Source: Xiphydria camelus (lineage: Eukaryota > Arthropoda > Insecta > Hymenoptera > Xiphydriidae). From it: a stretch of DNA of 64,000 nucleotides. The notes beneath the pieces are model-generated. The model saw nothing but the letters and a program-made list of their open reading frames with translations. It searched no databases and was not told the origin of the DNA. Both the position numbers and the translations under genes were made by a program. The DNA is taken from contig OY783200.1 in assembly GCA_963678675.1 (NCBI GenBank), forward strand, positions 13,954,889-14,018,888, read 5' to 3'. Of the stretch, positions 31,626 through 42,768 are shown in pieces (position 1 is the first letter of the stretch; each line of letters starts with the position of its first letter).

Positions 31626-31705
31626 TCATTCTTCAAGTCTTTCTGAACTCAAATCATCAATCAGAATGAGGTCAGCGATTTTTTCATACTCAATGTCTCT
31701 CAGCT
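31626..31705 (-). pseudogene. THAP-gene C-terminus (right copy)
   Basis: Minus strand encodes ELRDIEYEKIADLILIDD and ends SERLEE before a stop at 31626, matching the last codons of the THAP gene at 28213-28296 (SERLKE). It ends 236 bp from the stop of the FEN/PIN-like gene, the same convergent spacing as in the left copy. The rest of the THAP gene is missing here. Confidence 0.65.
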
Positions 31706-31861
31706 CCGGGTCTACGAAGCGTTTTCGATCACGTGACAAAGTAGGCGTTCCGCTGCGAAACAAACTTACAAATATGCTGCTAGTTGCCCGTTTTTTTGAG
31801 AAAAAACTATCTCATGTCATCTTAAGAAGGCTACTACATCGCCTTAAGCAGAAATTCCAAA

Positions 31862-32520
31862 TTATTTAAAATTCATGTCATTTCTCCATTACATGCTTAG
31901 AAAGACCAGTGCTTTCTTTGCTCATTTTAACACTATACTGATGTTGTTTTTTAAGGCCTCTGCTAGTTTCACCGATATACTTTTTACCACAATCTTTACA
32001 ATTGATCTCGTAAACAACATTGCTATTCAAATCTATCTTAACTTATCCTTTTCTGAATTAAAAAACTGAAAGTGTTTTGAATTTTGAAGACAGTTTCTAT
32101 GTTATACTTTTTAAAGGCAGCTTTCAACTTTTCACTAAGTCCCCCTACATATGGTAAAACAATGATGCTTTCATATTGGCCCTATTTTCGTTACTTACAA
32201 AGTTTTCGTTTTGACAAAGCCTCTTTCTGAATTCTTTCCAAAACTAAATTTGCAATAATAGGCGATAATGGAGAATCCATTGAACATCCAAAAATTTGTT
32301 TGTAATACACCCCGTTAAACACAAAATATGTGTTATCAAAAACAAAGCTGACAGCTCTAATTATTTCATCTATTGGCATATGAAATGTGTTTTCAAACTC
32401 ATTTTTCAAATCTTTTAAGCATATAACAACTAAATCTAAAGGAATATTTGTAAATAACGACACAATATCAAGTGAAGTGATTGTTGTTAAAAGTTGTTTA
32501 GCCTGATAATTACCTAGACA
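31862..32520 (-). pseudogene. Penelope-like element, reverse transcriptase and GIY-YIG remnant
   Basis: Minus strand: SLFTNIPLDLVVICLKDL and NTYFVFNGVYYKQIFGCSMD, then SPLSPIIANLVLERIQKEAL (Penelope RT palm and following block), next LPYVGGLSEKLKAAFKKYNI, and VVYEINCKDCGKKYIGETSR, the GIY-YIG endonuclease core with its CxxC spacer. A frame change lies between 32190 and 32150, and stops follow KHVMEK. The 5' side is joined directly to a short piece of the Penelope terminal repeat (32485-32520). The catalytic YADD segment lies upstream and is lost. Confidence 0.8.
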
Positions 32521-32568
32521 ACATAAATTAATTTTAAACTACTGCAGGCAGCATAGGTATTATCTTAA

Positions 32569-33523
32569 GGCGGTCGAGTCAGTTGAAATTTGAAAAAAAA
32601 TCAATTTTTGTTTTTTTTGCGTTTTCTGACTCATATATATATAATCTACATGAAAAAAAATCGATATACTCGAATTCATAAAAATTGAGATGTTATGGCC
32701 ATTAGAGCAGAAATGATCGATTACTGAATATAACATATCTTTCCTACATACGTGATATTACTTTTATAGAACATCAGAATGCAAATAAGATGCACTGTGA
32801 TGGGAAATATACTTATAACATTGTGTATAATATTCATATTTTTCATCTCTTTCAATAATATATTTTTTTATCTGAAAATTTTTTTTTATTGTAAAAGTTG
32901 GAAAAATTATATTATTTGACCTTAGAAACTAAAAGAGAAATGTATGGAAAGTGAATAGCAAAGATTTCAATTAAAAGTAGTAAATTCATAAGACAAACTT
33001 TAACGCTCATTTCCCAACACTTACACTTTGCTTTACTTCTCGTAGGATTCAGATTGAACCGAGGCACCGATTTGGATGGGCTACATCTTATTCTCTTCAT
33101 AAGAAGATGCTTTCTCGTTCGAGTGTAGGAATTTATGATAGAATATAATTTGTGGTAGTGGTACTCGTTTCCATATCGATTTTTTGATAAATAAAATTTT
33201 CACGAATAAATATAGTGATATCTTCGTTTGTGGAGTTACAAATTGAAATCCCTACACTCGAACGAGAAAGAATCTTCTTACGAAGAGAAAAAGTTGTAGC
33301 CCATCCAAGTCGGTGCTTCGGTTCACTCTGAATCTTACGAGACGTACAAAAATTAAAATAGCTTATATTGACAATTGGAGCCATCGGTAGCCTTATTCTT
33401 AGTGGTAATTTTTTAAGTATTTTGGGGGAGTAGTATATAGTATTTTTTATAAAAATGTACATAATTTATTTCCTAATAAAATCTTAATATGAAATTTTTT
33501 TTTTTCAGGCTGACTCGACCCCC
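32569..33523. mobile_element. TTAA-flanked MITE with internal palindrome
   Basis: TTAA at 32565-32568 and 33524-33527 flank ends GGCGGTCGAGTCAG and CTGACTCGACCCCC. A TTAA target suggests a piggyBac-type source. The interior folds on itself: CACTCGAACGAGAAAG around 33240-33265 pairs with CTTTCTCGTTCGAGTG around 33108-33125, and the pairing extends over 100 bp. No ORF of note. Confidence 0.7.
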
Positions 33524-33527
33524 TTAA

Positions 33528-34094
33528 GGGATTAGGGGTAGTCAACGACGCCGAAAAATGAGTATATTCATGAATTTTTTAGTCAATAATTTAGTTTATT
33601 TTATGAAATTAGAAATACTACATTAATATACATAGTTTAAACATAATATGTTGAAAATTTGAGAAAAAAAAATTTAAGATAACGGCAGTAATCGCCATGT
33701 TTGTTGGACCCCGTCCGACGATACGTGTTTTGCGGTTGCCATCATAAATCGTAACTGGATCATCTGAAATCAATCGGACAAAGAAAAATCATTAGTTTAA
33801 TAGTTAATCTTGTGCTTAATCGAAGCTTTTTTTTGAACAGAAGCAAAATGGCAGCATCTGAAAGTTGATTTTCAACTTTTCGAGGAAAAAAACGCTAGTT
33901 TACTATTTATAAAAAATAGAAGTTTTCATCAGAGAAAGAAATCCTTCGATTAAGCACGAGTTTTTTATGTCTACAATAACCTGTAAAAATTGTATTCAAA
34001 TATGTCGAGTGGTTTTCTAATGAAAGTGGCAACCGACTTTGAAAACACAGTTTCGAGAAAAATGCGTTTAAAGTTTTACATTCGCTTTATGTAT
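33528..34094. other. Gene-free AT-rich gap
   Basis: Includes a short inverted pair, CTTGTGCTTAATCGAAGC (33810) and TTCGATTAAGCACGAG (33950). Otherwise nothing recognisable. Confidence 0.35.
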
Positions 34095-34098
34095 AGAC

Positions 34099-36180
34099 TG
34101 TAACGACGCTACCCGGCGCTACCGGGTAGTCGCACACTTCAGCACGCTCTCTGACTGGCCCAGCTCGGGTAAGACAACAGATAAAGATATGTTGGACGCC
34201 AGGTGTCCCGAGACACCAAAGATATTCGCGATAGGGCACAGTCAGATCACGTGAACCGGAAACGGAACTCCGCTAGCTCAGCCCCGTATCGGCGAAGGAG
34301 AGGGGCGGGGTCGTGAGACAAAGAAATTAATTTGAGGCGGCTTTTAACAAAGAAATAAAACTTAAGATTTATTGAGAGAATCACTTACTCGATATAATAT
34401 GGTCGGATAGCACAGATATCCGGTAATCACACGAAGACGACATGTGAAGATAATACCGGAGATACGCGCGAAACTAACACCGAAGGCAATACACGGAATT
34501 ACGTACGGAGACAGCAGATAGTAACCGAGTTCGATTCCGGACGCGGAAATATGCACAAAGACAGCAGATAGTAACCGAGTTCGATTCCGGACGCGGAAAT
34601 ACGCACGAAGACAGCAGATAGTAACCGAGTTCGATTCCGGACGCGGAAATACGCACGTAGACAGCAGATAGTAACCGAGTTCGATTCCGGACGCGGAAAT
34701 ACGCACGAAGACAGCAGATAGTAACCGAATTCGCACCGGTCGCGGAGATACGTCCGAAGACAGCAGATATTAACCGAATTCGTGCCGGTCGCGGAGATAC
34801 GCCCGAAGACAGCAAATAATAACCGAATTCGCACCGGTCGCAGAGATACGCCCGAAGACAGCAGATAATAACCGAATTCGCACCGGTCGCGGAGATACGC
34901 CCGAAGACAGCAGATAATAACCGAATTCAAATCGCACCGGTCGCGAGGTTCGACCGCGAAGATAATAACCGAAGACAACGCGCTCGGAACAAAGAGAATC
35001 ACTAGAACTAACGGTAATCGCGAATCGATACTAGATAGCAGAGAGTAAAGAGTCGAGAGTCGAGAGTCGAGCACACGGAATGCCTCACAAAGATATCACC
35101 GTACTATCGCGGCACTAGATATTCTCCTATGCCGGTAACCGCACTACCAGCGTTACATATTCTACTAAATTGGTAGCGAGCTCAATTCGTCTCAGGAAAT
35201 TCGGTTGCCGGATGCTACCGAATTTCCCAAGCATCCCCAGATACGATAACTTAAACGATATCACTACGCGATCGCACACGATCGACGATTAATACGCGAA
35301 ACAAAAAGATAAAGATACTACGATACTAACACACGGGTCCGCTACACTTCCTCGCGATACACGATAAACGGTAGGCCTTTCAAGGGCAATACGATACGAA
35401 AAGGGACGAAAAGAATTACTATTCGTGGCCACGTGTCGCTAATAAGGAACCGGCTTACCGGAAAAATTTCGCAGTTGACTGCTGGGCAGTTGACGTCTGT
35501 ACACACCGCTGGTCCGCACGAAAGAGGAAGAGTCCAGGGATCGCGCTTCGGCTCGCTAGGCGGAGAGAATGCCCTTCCCCACTCTAGGGGCCCTTTACGC
35601 GATCTAATTGGTGATCGATTTCCCCCGCTGATTTGCATGCGCGACGTTGCTATTACCGCTGCGCGCCTGCTCCGTAGATCGCCAATCGAAGACAATATCG
35701 CCTTCCTTGTTGGTTCGGATGCGTGCGCAGCTCGCTGGATTTCTTCGTGGCTCCCCTACTATCCCCTCACGGATGACTGCTTGATGGATTCCTCCGGAAC
35801 ATTCCCCTGCGGGATCACGCGAAGAATCCCGATGCGACGCTAACTCCCAAGTGGTCCATTCGTGCCGAAGAAACGGGGTGCCTGTCTACACAGGTTACGT
35901 TCCTCACCGGGTACGCTGCTCGTCTGCAAGTCCCAGTCCTGCGCCTGGCAGGGAAGTCGTAGGCATCTTGCCGCACGGCATCTGGCGCTCGTTGCAGCCC
36001 CTTGTCCTCCAGCTCCAGCATCCTTGTAGCTCTATTTTAGTCTAACAGATCTAGATACGGTAGTCGGTTCTAACAAAACTAATTCTTAACGCTCTAAATA
36101 ATGCTCTGGGGATGGCGGGACCAGCGGTGCGACGTGAGGGACTGCGTCACATTGTAACGTGCACGATTTGCAACGTTACA
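34099..36180. mobile_element. Probable solo LTR, 2,082 bp
   Basis: Begins TGTAACGACGC, ends GCAACGTTACA (TGTAAC/GTTACA inverted ends), and is flanked by the 4-bp duplication AGAC at 34095-34098 and 36181-36184. No gag or pol similarity in any frame. Much GC-richer than the surroundings. It shares only the first seven bases with the LTRs of the young element. An internal minisatellite occupies 34510-34955. Confidence 0.7.
34510..34955. repeat. 49/50-bp minisatellite inside the solo LTR
   Basis: Nine units of GACAGCAGATAGTAACCGA followed by TTCG.. and CGGAnATACG. The first four have a period of 50 bp (TTCGATTCCGGACGCGGAAA version), the next ones 49 bp (TTCGCACCGGTCGCGGAGAT version). Because neither unit length is a multiple of three with the other, the long minus-strand frames across it are by-products. 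Confidence 0.9.
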
Positions 36181-36275
36181 AGACATATTAGTTATTTGAT
36201 AACTTACATTGAATCGTCTATTCCTAGGCCATATAACAGCTTTTTTGCCGACGTGGTAGCTTCCAATAAGTCAAT

Positions 36276-36690
36276 TTACAGTTGTCTACGTTGCATTCTG
36301 CCTTCTCGAGTGTTTTGGTTCGCGCGTTGATTCGCCACCTTTATACGTTCACGGTCCGCTCGCTTCGCGTATTGATGAAGATTTGATCCACTGGTGATTC
36401 CCATTGCGTCCATAATACTCAATAAGGAACACGTACCTTCATTAAAAAGGCAGGCAGCAACATATGCAGCTATTTCGACGATAGTAGAACTGCTACTTAG
36501 CGTTTTAGGACTAATTTTCCACACCAATTGATTGAAGCTCTCGTTATTGTTTTGATTAAACCCATTGACACATCTTGAAAGTAAATTCTCACAACTAAGG
36601 TCTTCATAAATTGGCTTAATGGCACTCAAAACATCAGGAGGTAAAGATAGATAATCGTGAATATAAGAAGTAAGCTCCCCATTTGTGCTT
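36276..36690 (-). pseudogene. Mutator-like transposase, C-terminal fragment
   Basis: Minus strand from about 36690: TNGELTSYIHDYLSLPPDVL, then CENLLSRCVNGFNQNNNESF and NQLVWKISPKTLSSSSTIVE, AAYVAACLFNEGTCSLLSIM. The pattern (LLxRCxxGxTQNxNESFNxxVW, then LFNEG) is that of the end of Mutator-like transposases found in arthropods. The end is Arg/Lys-rich. The catalytic part is missing; truncated at 36690. Confidence 0.6.
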
Positions 36691-36699
36691 CAGCGCGCT

Positions 36700-38260
36700 A
36701 GTACTGGGCCCTTTACTAATTCGGAGATATCTCGAAAACTATACATTGGATTGACTTGAAATTTTCAGAGAATATTTTCGAAATATCATACTTTAAGAAA
36801 ATGTAAAAAAAAGAAAATCGATTTTTTCGAAAATTCTGACTACCTAACCCCCTAAGAGAGAATAGGTATTTTTGGTAGCTAAAACACAGTGCTTTACTTA
36901 ATTCCGAACTCCCAATTCCAATAGCACCTCGACCGAACCATATAATAAATAAATATTAAATAAATATGATTGACTTTTAAATAACGAAAAATAGCAAAAC
37001 AAAAAACCATAACGTGTGACCGCCACGCACGGAAGAAGTGAAACTTCGATACTCATGGGTAGAAAAGAAAACTAAACAAGTAATGAACAATAGTAATTCC
37101 ATGACATTTCAAGGTAATGTACCTAGTTCAGATATGGTTTTAAAAACAATAGTAATACCATGGTATAATAAAAAAAGTCATGGTAGTAGGGGAGAGTGGC
37201 CTAACTCCGACCGGTGGTCTAACTCCGCCCCCCCTCCCCCCATCCCCTAGCAACAATGTAGTGAAGCTCATGTTCAAATCGCTATCCTATGCGCATTATG
37301 TTTACAACTATTTGGATGTTGGTAGTCATGTTCTAAGATGATAGTACGGGATCCCTCATAAGAAAAAAAAACTTGATTACCACTCCTCTGAAACTTTGTG
37401 AGCATCTTCATTTTGCCGAGTCTGCCAGTTTTTTTATCTGCGAAAAGTCTGGTTTCCGCCGGGGTTTGGAGATATTAATTAACAAACATGTCAATTTTAT
37501 GAATTTTGTTTATTGATGACCAACAGTCTGATTCTTTGCCCAAAGTAAAAGATAAATATTTATGAAATCAAACAGTAAAATTCTCCGACAAGTTTTCTGC
37601 CGGGTATATCCAGTCCGACATACTGAACATGTCATTTTTATGAATTTTGTTTATTGATGACCAACAAGCTGGTTCTTTGCCCGAAGTAAGATTAATATTT
37701 ATAGAATTTGATAGTAACATTGTCCGACAAGTTTCCTGCCGGGTATGTCCAGTCCGACACTCTAAACATGTCATTGTTATGAAACATGTTGACCTCATTA
37801 CCACTTGTCGAACAAAAATACCACACGTTAGGTAAGCAAATTTTATGATGAGTAGTCACTTTGTCAGACAAAAATATTGCCGGATGTCGTTAGTCCGACA
37901 AAAAGAAGAAATAAAGGGCTCGGGATAAGAAGGATATAAGCCACCTACAACAGTTTCTTAAATAATTGAGTTCAAAATGTCGCATTAAAATATAAAATGT
38001 TGTTTTTGTTATATAACGGTAAATAATTTATTGACATATATATCAATGCTTCAGTACATCATTTTGTGACAGAAAAAATACGACATTTTGAACTCAACTA
38101 TCTAAGAAAGCAAGGTAGAATGTTGTAAGTGGCTTATATCCTTCTTATCCCGAGCCTTTGAAATAAAATTAGGAATTTTTAATTTATGGACCGTGAATAA
38201 CTTTTCACATCGCTTAATACAAAAATATGGAATTGTATTTACTAGTTACATGCATAATAT
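36700..38260. other. Gene-free region with tandem and inverted repeats
   Basis: Contains an approximately 140-bp unit present about twice (37486-37625 and 37626-37765) marked by TTTTGTTTATTGATGACCAA and GTCCGACA, with GTCCGACA sites continuing to 37900. An inverted pair follows: GGCTCGGGATAAGAAGGATA near 37918 and TATCCTTCTTATCCCGAGCC near 38137, arms about 90 bp, a small foldback. GGGGAGAGTGGCCTAACTCC near 37191 resembles a transposon end but has no partner. Confidence 0.5.
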
Positions 38261-38263
38261 TTT

Positions 38264-38660
38264 TCAGTCACTGTCTGATTCGTCGGTCGATGAATAATTA
38301 TTCTCATCATTGAGATCCTTGTCTTCTTCATCCGTGTTGTCTGAAGCTGTAATAACATTTCGAAGATATATTTCAGAAAACCCGAAAATAATTTGAAAGT
38401 TAGTAATTATAAAATTATAAAGTAATGAAAAAGTTACGTTCGACATTTGAAGATATTTCTTAAAAAGAAGGGCTCTGAGGGCCGTCGAACCAATAATATT
38501 GGTACTGTCCGTCAATGAGGGTCCATCCACATTCTTCAGGTATCCATTGTGTTGACCACCTCATATGGGCATTGCACCACACACTGGATATAGGTATACA
38601 GAGTTCTTTTTATTTGCTTCAATAACTCCTGCTTGGTTGGTGGCAGGCTGGATGGATCAG
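38264..38660 (-). pseudogene. Unidentified transposon-like C-terminal fragment, frameshifted
   Basis: Minus strand codes in one frame LPPTKQELLKQIKRTLYTYI and in another HMRWSTQWIPEECGWTLIDG followed by QYQYYWFDGPQSPSF. The LPPT..LLxHIxR and GW..xDGxYxxxW order is seen near the end of some multicopy invertebrate proteins. A third frame ends in an acidic tail (TDEEDKDLNDENN). Too short and broken to name. Confidence 0.3.
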
Positions 38661-39207
38661 TTCCCATTATTTTTTTTTACTATTTCTTCATTTTCACTCT
38701 TAATTGCGATAAGTATTGCATTTCTGCGATAAGTACATAAGTCTCAGATATTTTTCAACATGTCATAAAGCAATTTCATATATCACAATGTCAAAAAGAT
38801 GTATAAACAAAACGATAATAAACAAATAGTACTTAATATCACTCTATATAAAGGTGTGTATACCGAACATTGGAAAAGTTAATTTATCACAAGATCATTA
38901 CTATTCACTTAAGGTTAACCCTAAATGCACTTTTAGCAATTTTCAAACTGCTGTAACTTCGTAAATATGAATTTGAGTATAAAATCGTAAGAGACTTTTT
39001 CTTTTTAAAATGGCCCAGGTAATATAAATTTGAACTTTTTAAAACAAAATTTATATTTCTTCAAACCTTGTTTAAACAAATGCGTTTTAAACAATAATAT
39101 ATCACTCGAACGCAAAATCAATAGCGATATTCCTATTCTACGGATGAAAATACATAAGACAAACTTTTATTTATCCTTTGCACTTCAAACGTATATACGA
39201 GTATACG
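38661..39207. other. Gene-free AT-rich gap
   Basis: No coding frame or repeat partner seen. Confidence 0.35.
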
Positions 39208-39209
39208 TA

Positions 39210-40246
39210 CAAGGTGACATTTTTAAAACTCTCCACCCCCAATATCTCAGAAAATAGAGAGATTTTCTAAAAAATAAAAAACGGTTTCGGCAACAGAGAG
39301 GGGGAACCAAAATGATATAATCGGAGACGCACCCCCTCCAACCCCTTAGGGAGACGCACCCCCCCCCCCATGTGTGATACAGCGTTGGAAACCTATTTAA
39401 AAATGCTTTACAACAATACCAAATTTTGGTATCTTTCGATGAGTAGTTTTCGTGCAATTCGAGAAATAAACTGCTAGAAGTAAGTTTTGTCAATTTATTT
39501 ATTAAAGGTCAATTACGTTGTTTCCATTGTTAGCAAGACAAAAATATAACCTATTTTGAAATTCCTCTCGAACATTTTCAAATGTTGTTCTTCAAATTTT
39601 GCGACATTTTTGCGTAATTCTCTGTTTCAGTTGGTTAATGCTTGCAGGTTGAGTTTGAAGAACAACAAATTTCAGATGTCCCCATAAGAAGAAATCGCAG
39701 GGAGTAAGATCAGATAATCTGGGTGGCCATTCTACTGGTCCCCTTCTACCAATTCACAAATCTGGATATTATCTAGATCTGTTGTTTTTCAAACTCAACC
39801 AGCAAGCATTAACCAACTGAAACAGAGAATTACCCAAGAATGTCGCAAAATATCAAAAACAACATTCGAAAAAATTCGAGAGGAATTTCAAAATAGGTTA
39901 TATTTTTGTCTTGCTAACAATGGAAATCATTTCGAAAATTTATTGTAACGTAATTGACAAAACTTACTTCTAGCAGTTTCTTTCTCGATTTGCGCGAAAA
40001 CTGCTCGTCCAAAGATACCAAAATTTGGTGTTGTTGTAAAGCATTTTTAAATAGCTTTCCAACGCTGTATGGTTGCTATTTAAGATTACAAAGTTCGGGG
40101 GGCTACCCCTAAGGGGGTTGGAGGGGGTGCGTCTCCGATTATGTCATTTTGGTTCCCCCTCTGCATGGCCGAAAGTGTTTTTTATTTTTTAGAAAATCTA
40201 ACTTTCTGAGATATTGGGGGTGGAAAGTTTTAAAAATGTCACCCTG
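39210..40246. mobile_element. Foldback mariner-type element, transposase end in both arms
   Basis: Ends CAAGGTGACATTTTTAAAAC and GTTTTAAAAATGTCACCCTG, flanked by TA (39208-39209; 40247-40248). The arms are about 445 bp (39210-39655 and 39785-40246) and both encode the C-terminus of the same transposase: minus strand from about 39770 EWPPRLSDLTPCDFFLWGHL then QTQPASINQLKQRITQKC; plus strand from 39792 the same QTQPASINQLKQRITQEC through FCLANNGNHFENLL to a stop. The DxxxCDFFLWGxLK block carries the last catalytic Asp of Tc1/mariner-superfamily DDE transposases. Non-autonomous. Confidence 0.8.
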
Positions 40247-40254
40247 TATAGAAA

Positions 40255-40680
40255 ATGCACGCTGCCTAGATGCACCAGTAGCGTGAATATGCGGAGCCAA
40301 GCGTTAGAGAAGCCCAGCATATTACCCAATGGAGTTATGAGCTACCCAGGCCGTGAGTGAGGGAGAGAAAAGAAGTTTATCTTCGTCACCACTAGAACAG
40401 GGATGCCAGACCAGTGGGCCAGATCACACTGCCTAGATGCATCGGTAGCACGAATATGTCGGATCAAACGCTAGAAAGATCCTAGCATATGAGGGGGGTA
40501 ATGGGTCTTCGGAACAAAAGATCGGAAAACTTCGTCACCACTAGAACATGGAATTGGACCAATGATCCGATTGGCGATGTCTACGTACACCAGTAGCGTG
40601 GATATCTCGAACTAAGCTTTGAAGAGGCCCTAGCATACCACCCGATGGGTAATCGAAGGTAGGAAGGAATCGGATGGAGC
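40255..40680. repeat. Degenerate repeat, three units of about 150-170 bp
   Basis: GCCTAGATGCACCAGTAGCG (40265), GCCTAGATGCATCGGTAGCA (40430) and a third GTACACCAGTAGCG (40585), each followed after about 30 bp by a GCTAG/CTAGCATA stretch. CGTCACCACTAGAACA separates the units. Confidence 0.6.
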
Positions 40681-41513
40681 ACGAGAGGGTGACTGGAGGA
40701 CTGGTGGTGACTGCTCCATTGCGTCTACTTTTATACTCCTAATTTCTCTCCTGCCGTTTACCAACTTGCCTGTCATCTACTGTCCTGGTTACCCTTATTT
40801 TTACATAATCTTACTTTTCCCCCTTACCCCCCTCCTTCCCCCTTACTTTCTCCCTGTTTATCCTGTGCACCGGTTGCTGTGTTATTGTGTTTGCTTCTTG
40901 CATCTATTTCTTTCTTGTACGCATAATCGTCATTCCCGAATTGTTTGTGTTCTAGAGTACATGTTGATTACCGTCACAAACTCAACCAATTTTAATAATC
41001 TTCAGTCTAGGTATAGTTTACTAATCTACTAAGATCTGAGTATTAGATCTAACCTAATCTCGATAGATCTACTTAGATCTGGTTAGACCTTAATTTTGAA
41101 ACAATTAGATTGTATCAGATCTCGGTAGATTTAAAATATTTTTCCTGGGATATTGCAGCATGCACATGACCTTGTGAACCATTTTGTTTAGAAGGTCTTG
41201 AAAAAGGTCTTAAGACCTTCTGGGCACAAAGTTCTTAAGACTCAAATAACACAAAACAGGTCTTAAGACATGCCCAGCAGCTCTGTCTTTATCATTAAAA
41301 CCTGTCTTCTCCAGTTTCGAAACAATACTTGTTACGAAGTTCATTTGAAATGTTTCTGGCCTTATCGACATAAAGTAACTGTAGAAAAAAATTGTCTTTT
41401 GCCGTCCAATAGATGGCATTGACATATGCAAACCGTAAAAATTTCAAGTCATTCTGGTCATTACTTTGTCTATGGCACTCTTTCAAAGTTGTCAGTGAAA
41501 ATTGTCTGTCAAC
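40681..41513. other. Gene-free stretch with AGATCT and GGTCTTAAGACC clusters
   Basis: AGATCT occurs repeatedly between 41030 and 41130, and GGTCTTAAGACC-like palindromes between 41200 and 41280 inside an inverted pair CTGGGCA / TGCCCAG. No gene; probably terminal debris of unknown elements. Confidence 0.35.
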
Positions 41514-42072
41514 AGTGGAGAAGATTGAGTATCGCGCGTAGTTATAAAATTCCTTCATTTGAAAGGGAAAAAAACTCAGGAAATAAAAGACAAGTTAGAC
41601 TCTGTATACGGTGAAGCCTCCCCTTCATTTATAACGGTTAAAAATTGGGTGGCAGAGTACAAACGTGGTCGTACGAGCATTTTTAACCAGGAACGCGTCC
41701 CGGGCGCCCACTATACCGCTACAACTGACGAAATGGTCGATTTAGTGCATCAAACTGTGATGGAAGATCGTCGATTGACTGTTAATGATATTAATGATAT
41801 TGATGAGACTTGTGGGATATCATCTGAATGGGTGCACAAGATTTTACTACAAGATTTGAGTATGAGAAAATTATGTGCGCGCTGGGTGCCACACTTGTTG
41901 ACGATCGACCATAGCGCTCGGGTTCACACGTGCATGGTCGCAATGGTAAAATTGAACGAAATGAAATTTGAATTGCTTCCGTACCTACCCTATTCGCCAG
42001 ATCTAGCGCCCAGTGACTTTTTCCTGTTTCCTAATTTGAAAAAATTTCTCGAGGGAAAAAAATATAAGTCAA

Positions 42073-42141
<69 letters not shown>

Positions 42142-42331
42142 AAGGTAGAAAACACTATAAACCAGAATTTTTCAGATTTAGAAAATAAATCTTTTTCTGA
42201 CGGTTTAAAAGGATGGGAGAAACGTTGGACCAAATGTATCAAGTTGCAGGGAGACTACGTCGAGAAATAAATTTTGTTTTGCTTCGAAATATGTTTTTCT
42301 TAAAAAGGAAAGAAACTTTTCAAATGACCCT
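41514..42331 (+). pseudogene. mariner transposase, internally deleted, with GT microsatellite
   Basis: The decayed N-terminus (EKIEYRA, stops) leads into GKKTQEIKDKLDSVYGEASP and VAEYKRGRTS, the helix-turn-helix half. The frame then jumps from LCARWVPHLLTIDHSARVHT to LPYLPYSPDLAPSDFFLFPN, so the segment with the first two catalytic Asp residues is gone, while the third (PDLAPSDFF) remains. An uninterrupted GT run at 42074-42139 sits in frame as VCVCVC and replaces part of the sequence before AKVENTINQNFSDLENKSFS and WEKRWTKCIKLQGDYVEK. The right terminal region CAAATGACCCTCGTA is at 42316-42331. No intact left terminus found. Confidence 0.85.
42074..42139. repeat. (GT)n microsatellite inside the mariner ORF
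   Basis: About 33 uninterrupted GT units, in frame with the transposase remains on both sides. Confidence 0.95.
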
Positions 42332-42768
42332 CGTATTAGTATAATCATAGTATATTATGGTATAATATAAGTAGGACTCAATACCATTTTAAATTATTTA
42401 ATACCATATTTATACGAAAAACATACTCACTACCACACACACACACACTACATACTACATACATACACACTACACACTACACACTACATACATACTACAT
42501 ACACACTACTATACACATACACACTACTACACACATACACACATACATACACATACACACATACATACTATTTTTATACAGAAAACATTTAGTTGAAACT
42601 TCGTATGTGTTTCAAGTATATCATCAGTATAAAACCAGTATTCCCCGTACCAGTTTTATATCCTTTTTCTCTCTTGATATAATATATTAATGGTATGCAA
42701 AATTCAGAAACATACCATCCTTTCTAGTATAAAAGTGGTATCTATATATTATCAATTATACACACATA
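42332..42768. repeat. AT-rich gap with CA/CATA simple repeat
   Basis: Imperfect CACA, CATA and CTACATA repeats at 42433-42569. The rest is AT-rich with GTATAAA/ATACCAT repeats. No gene. Confidence 0.6.

Larger units (their letters stand above)
28210..31705. repeat. Inverted duplication, arms about 28210-29062 and 30878-31705
   Basis: Two roughly 840-bp arms are reverse complements with few differences; they share the 3' halves of both genes of the two-gene element. Beyond the arms the sequences differ: THAP gene on the left, PIN-like gene body between. The simplest reading is two partial copies of the same element in opposite orientation. Confidence 0.85.

Noticed and set aside
26640..32520. 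A single Penelope element split by the THAP/FEN-like element
   Set aside because: The two fragments overlap at the same part of the protein (KHVMEK.HEF versus NKHVFEVDN) with different sequence, so they are two separate copies.
34499..35074. 191-codon minus-strand protein with repeats of YYLLS and RISASG
   Set aside because: It is the translation of a 49/50-bp minisatellite in a solo LTR; three overlapping frames are open there equally.
35342..36021. Coding genes in the GC-rich part of the 34-36 kb LTR
   Set aside because: Frames are open on both strands, show no gag, pol or host domain and have no splice borders; the GC-richness explains them.
42073..42140. Val-Cys repeat protein
   Set aside because: A GT microsatellite in a dead transposase.
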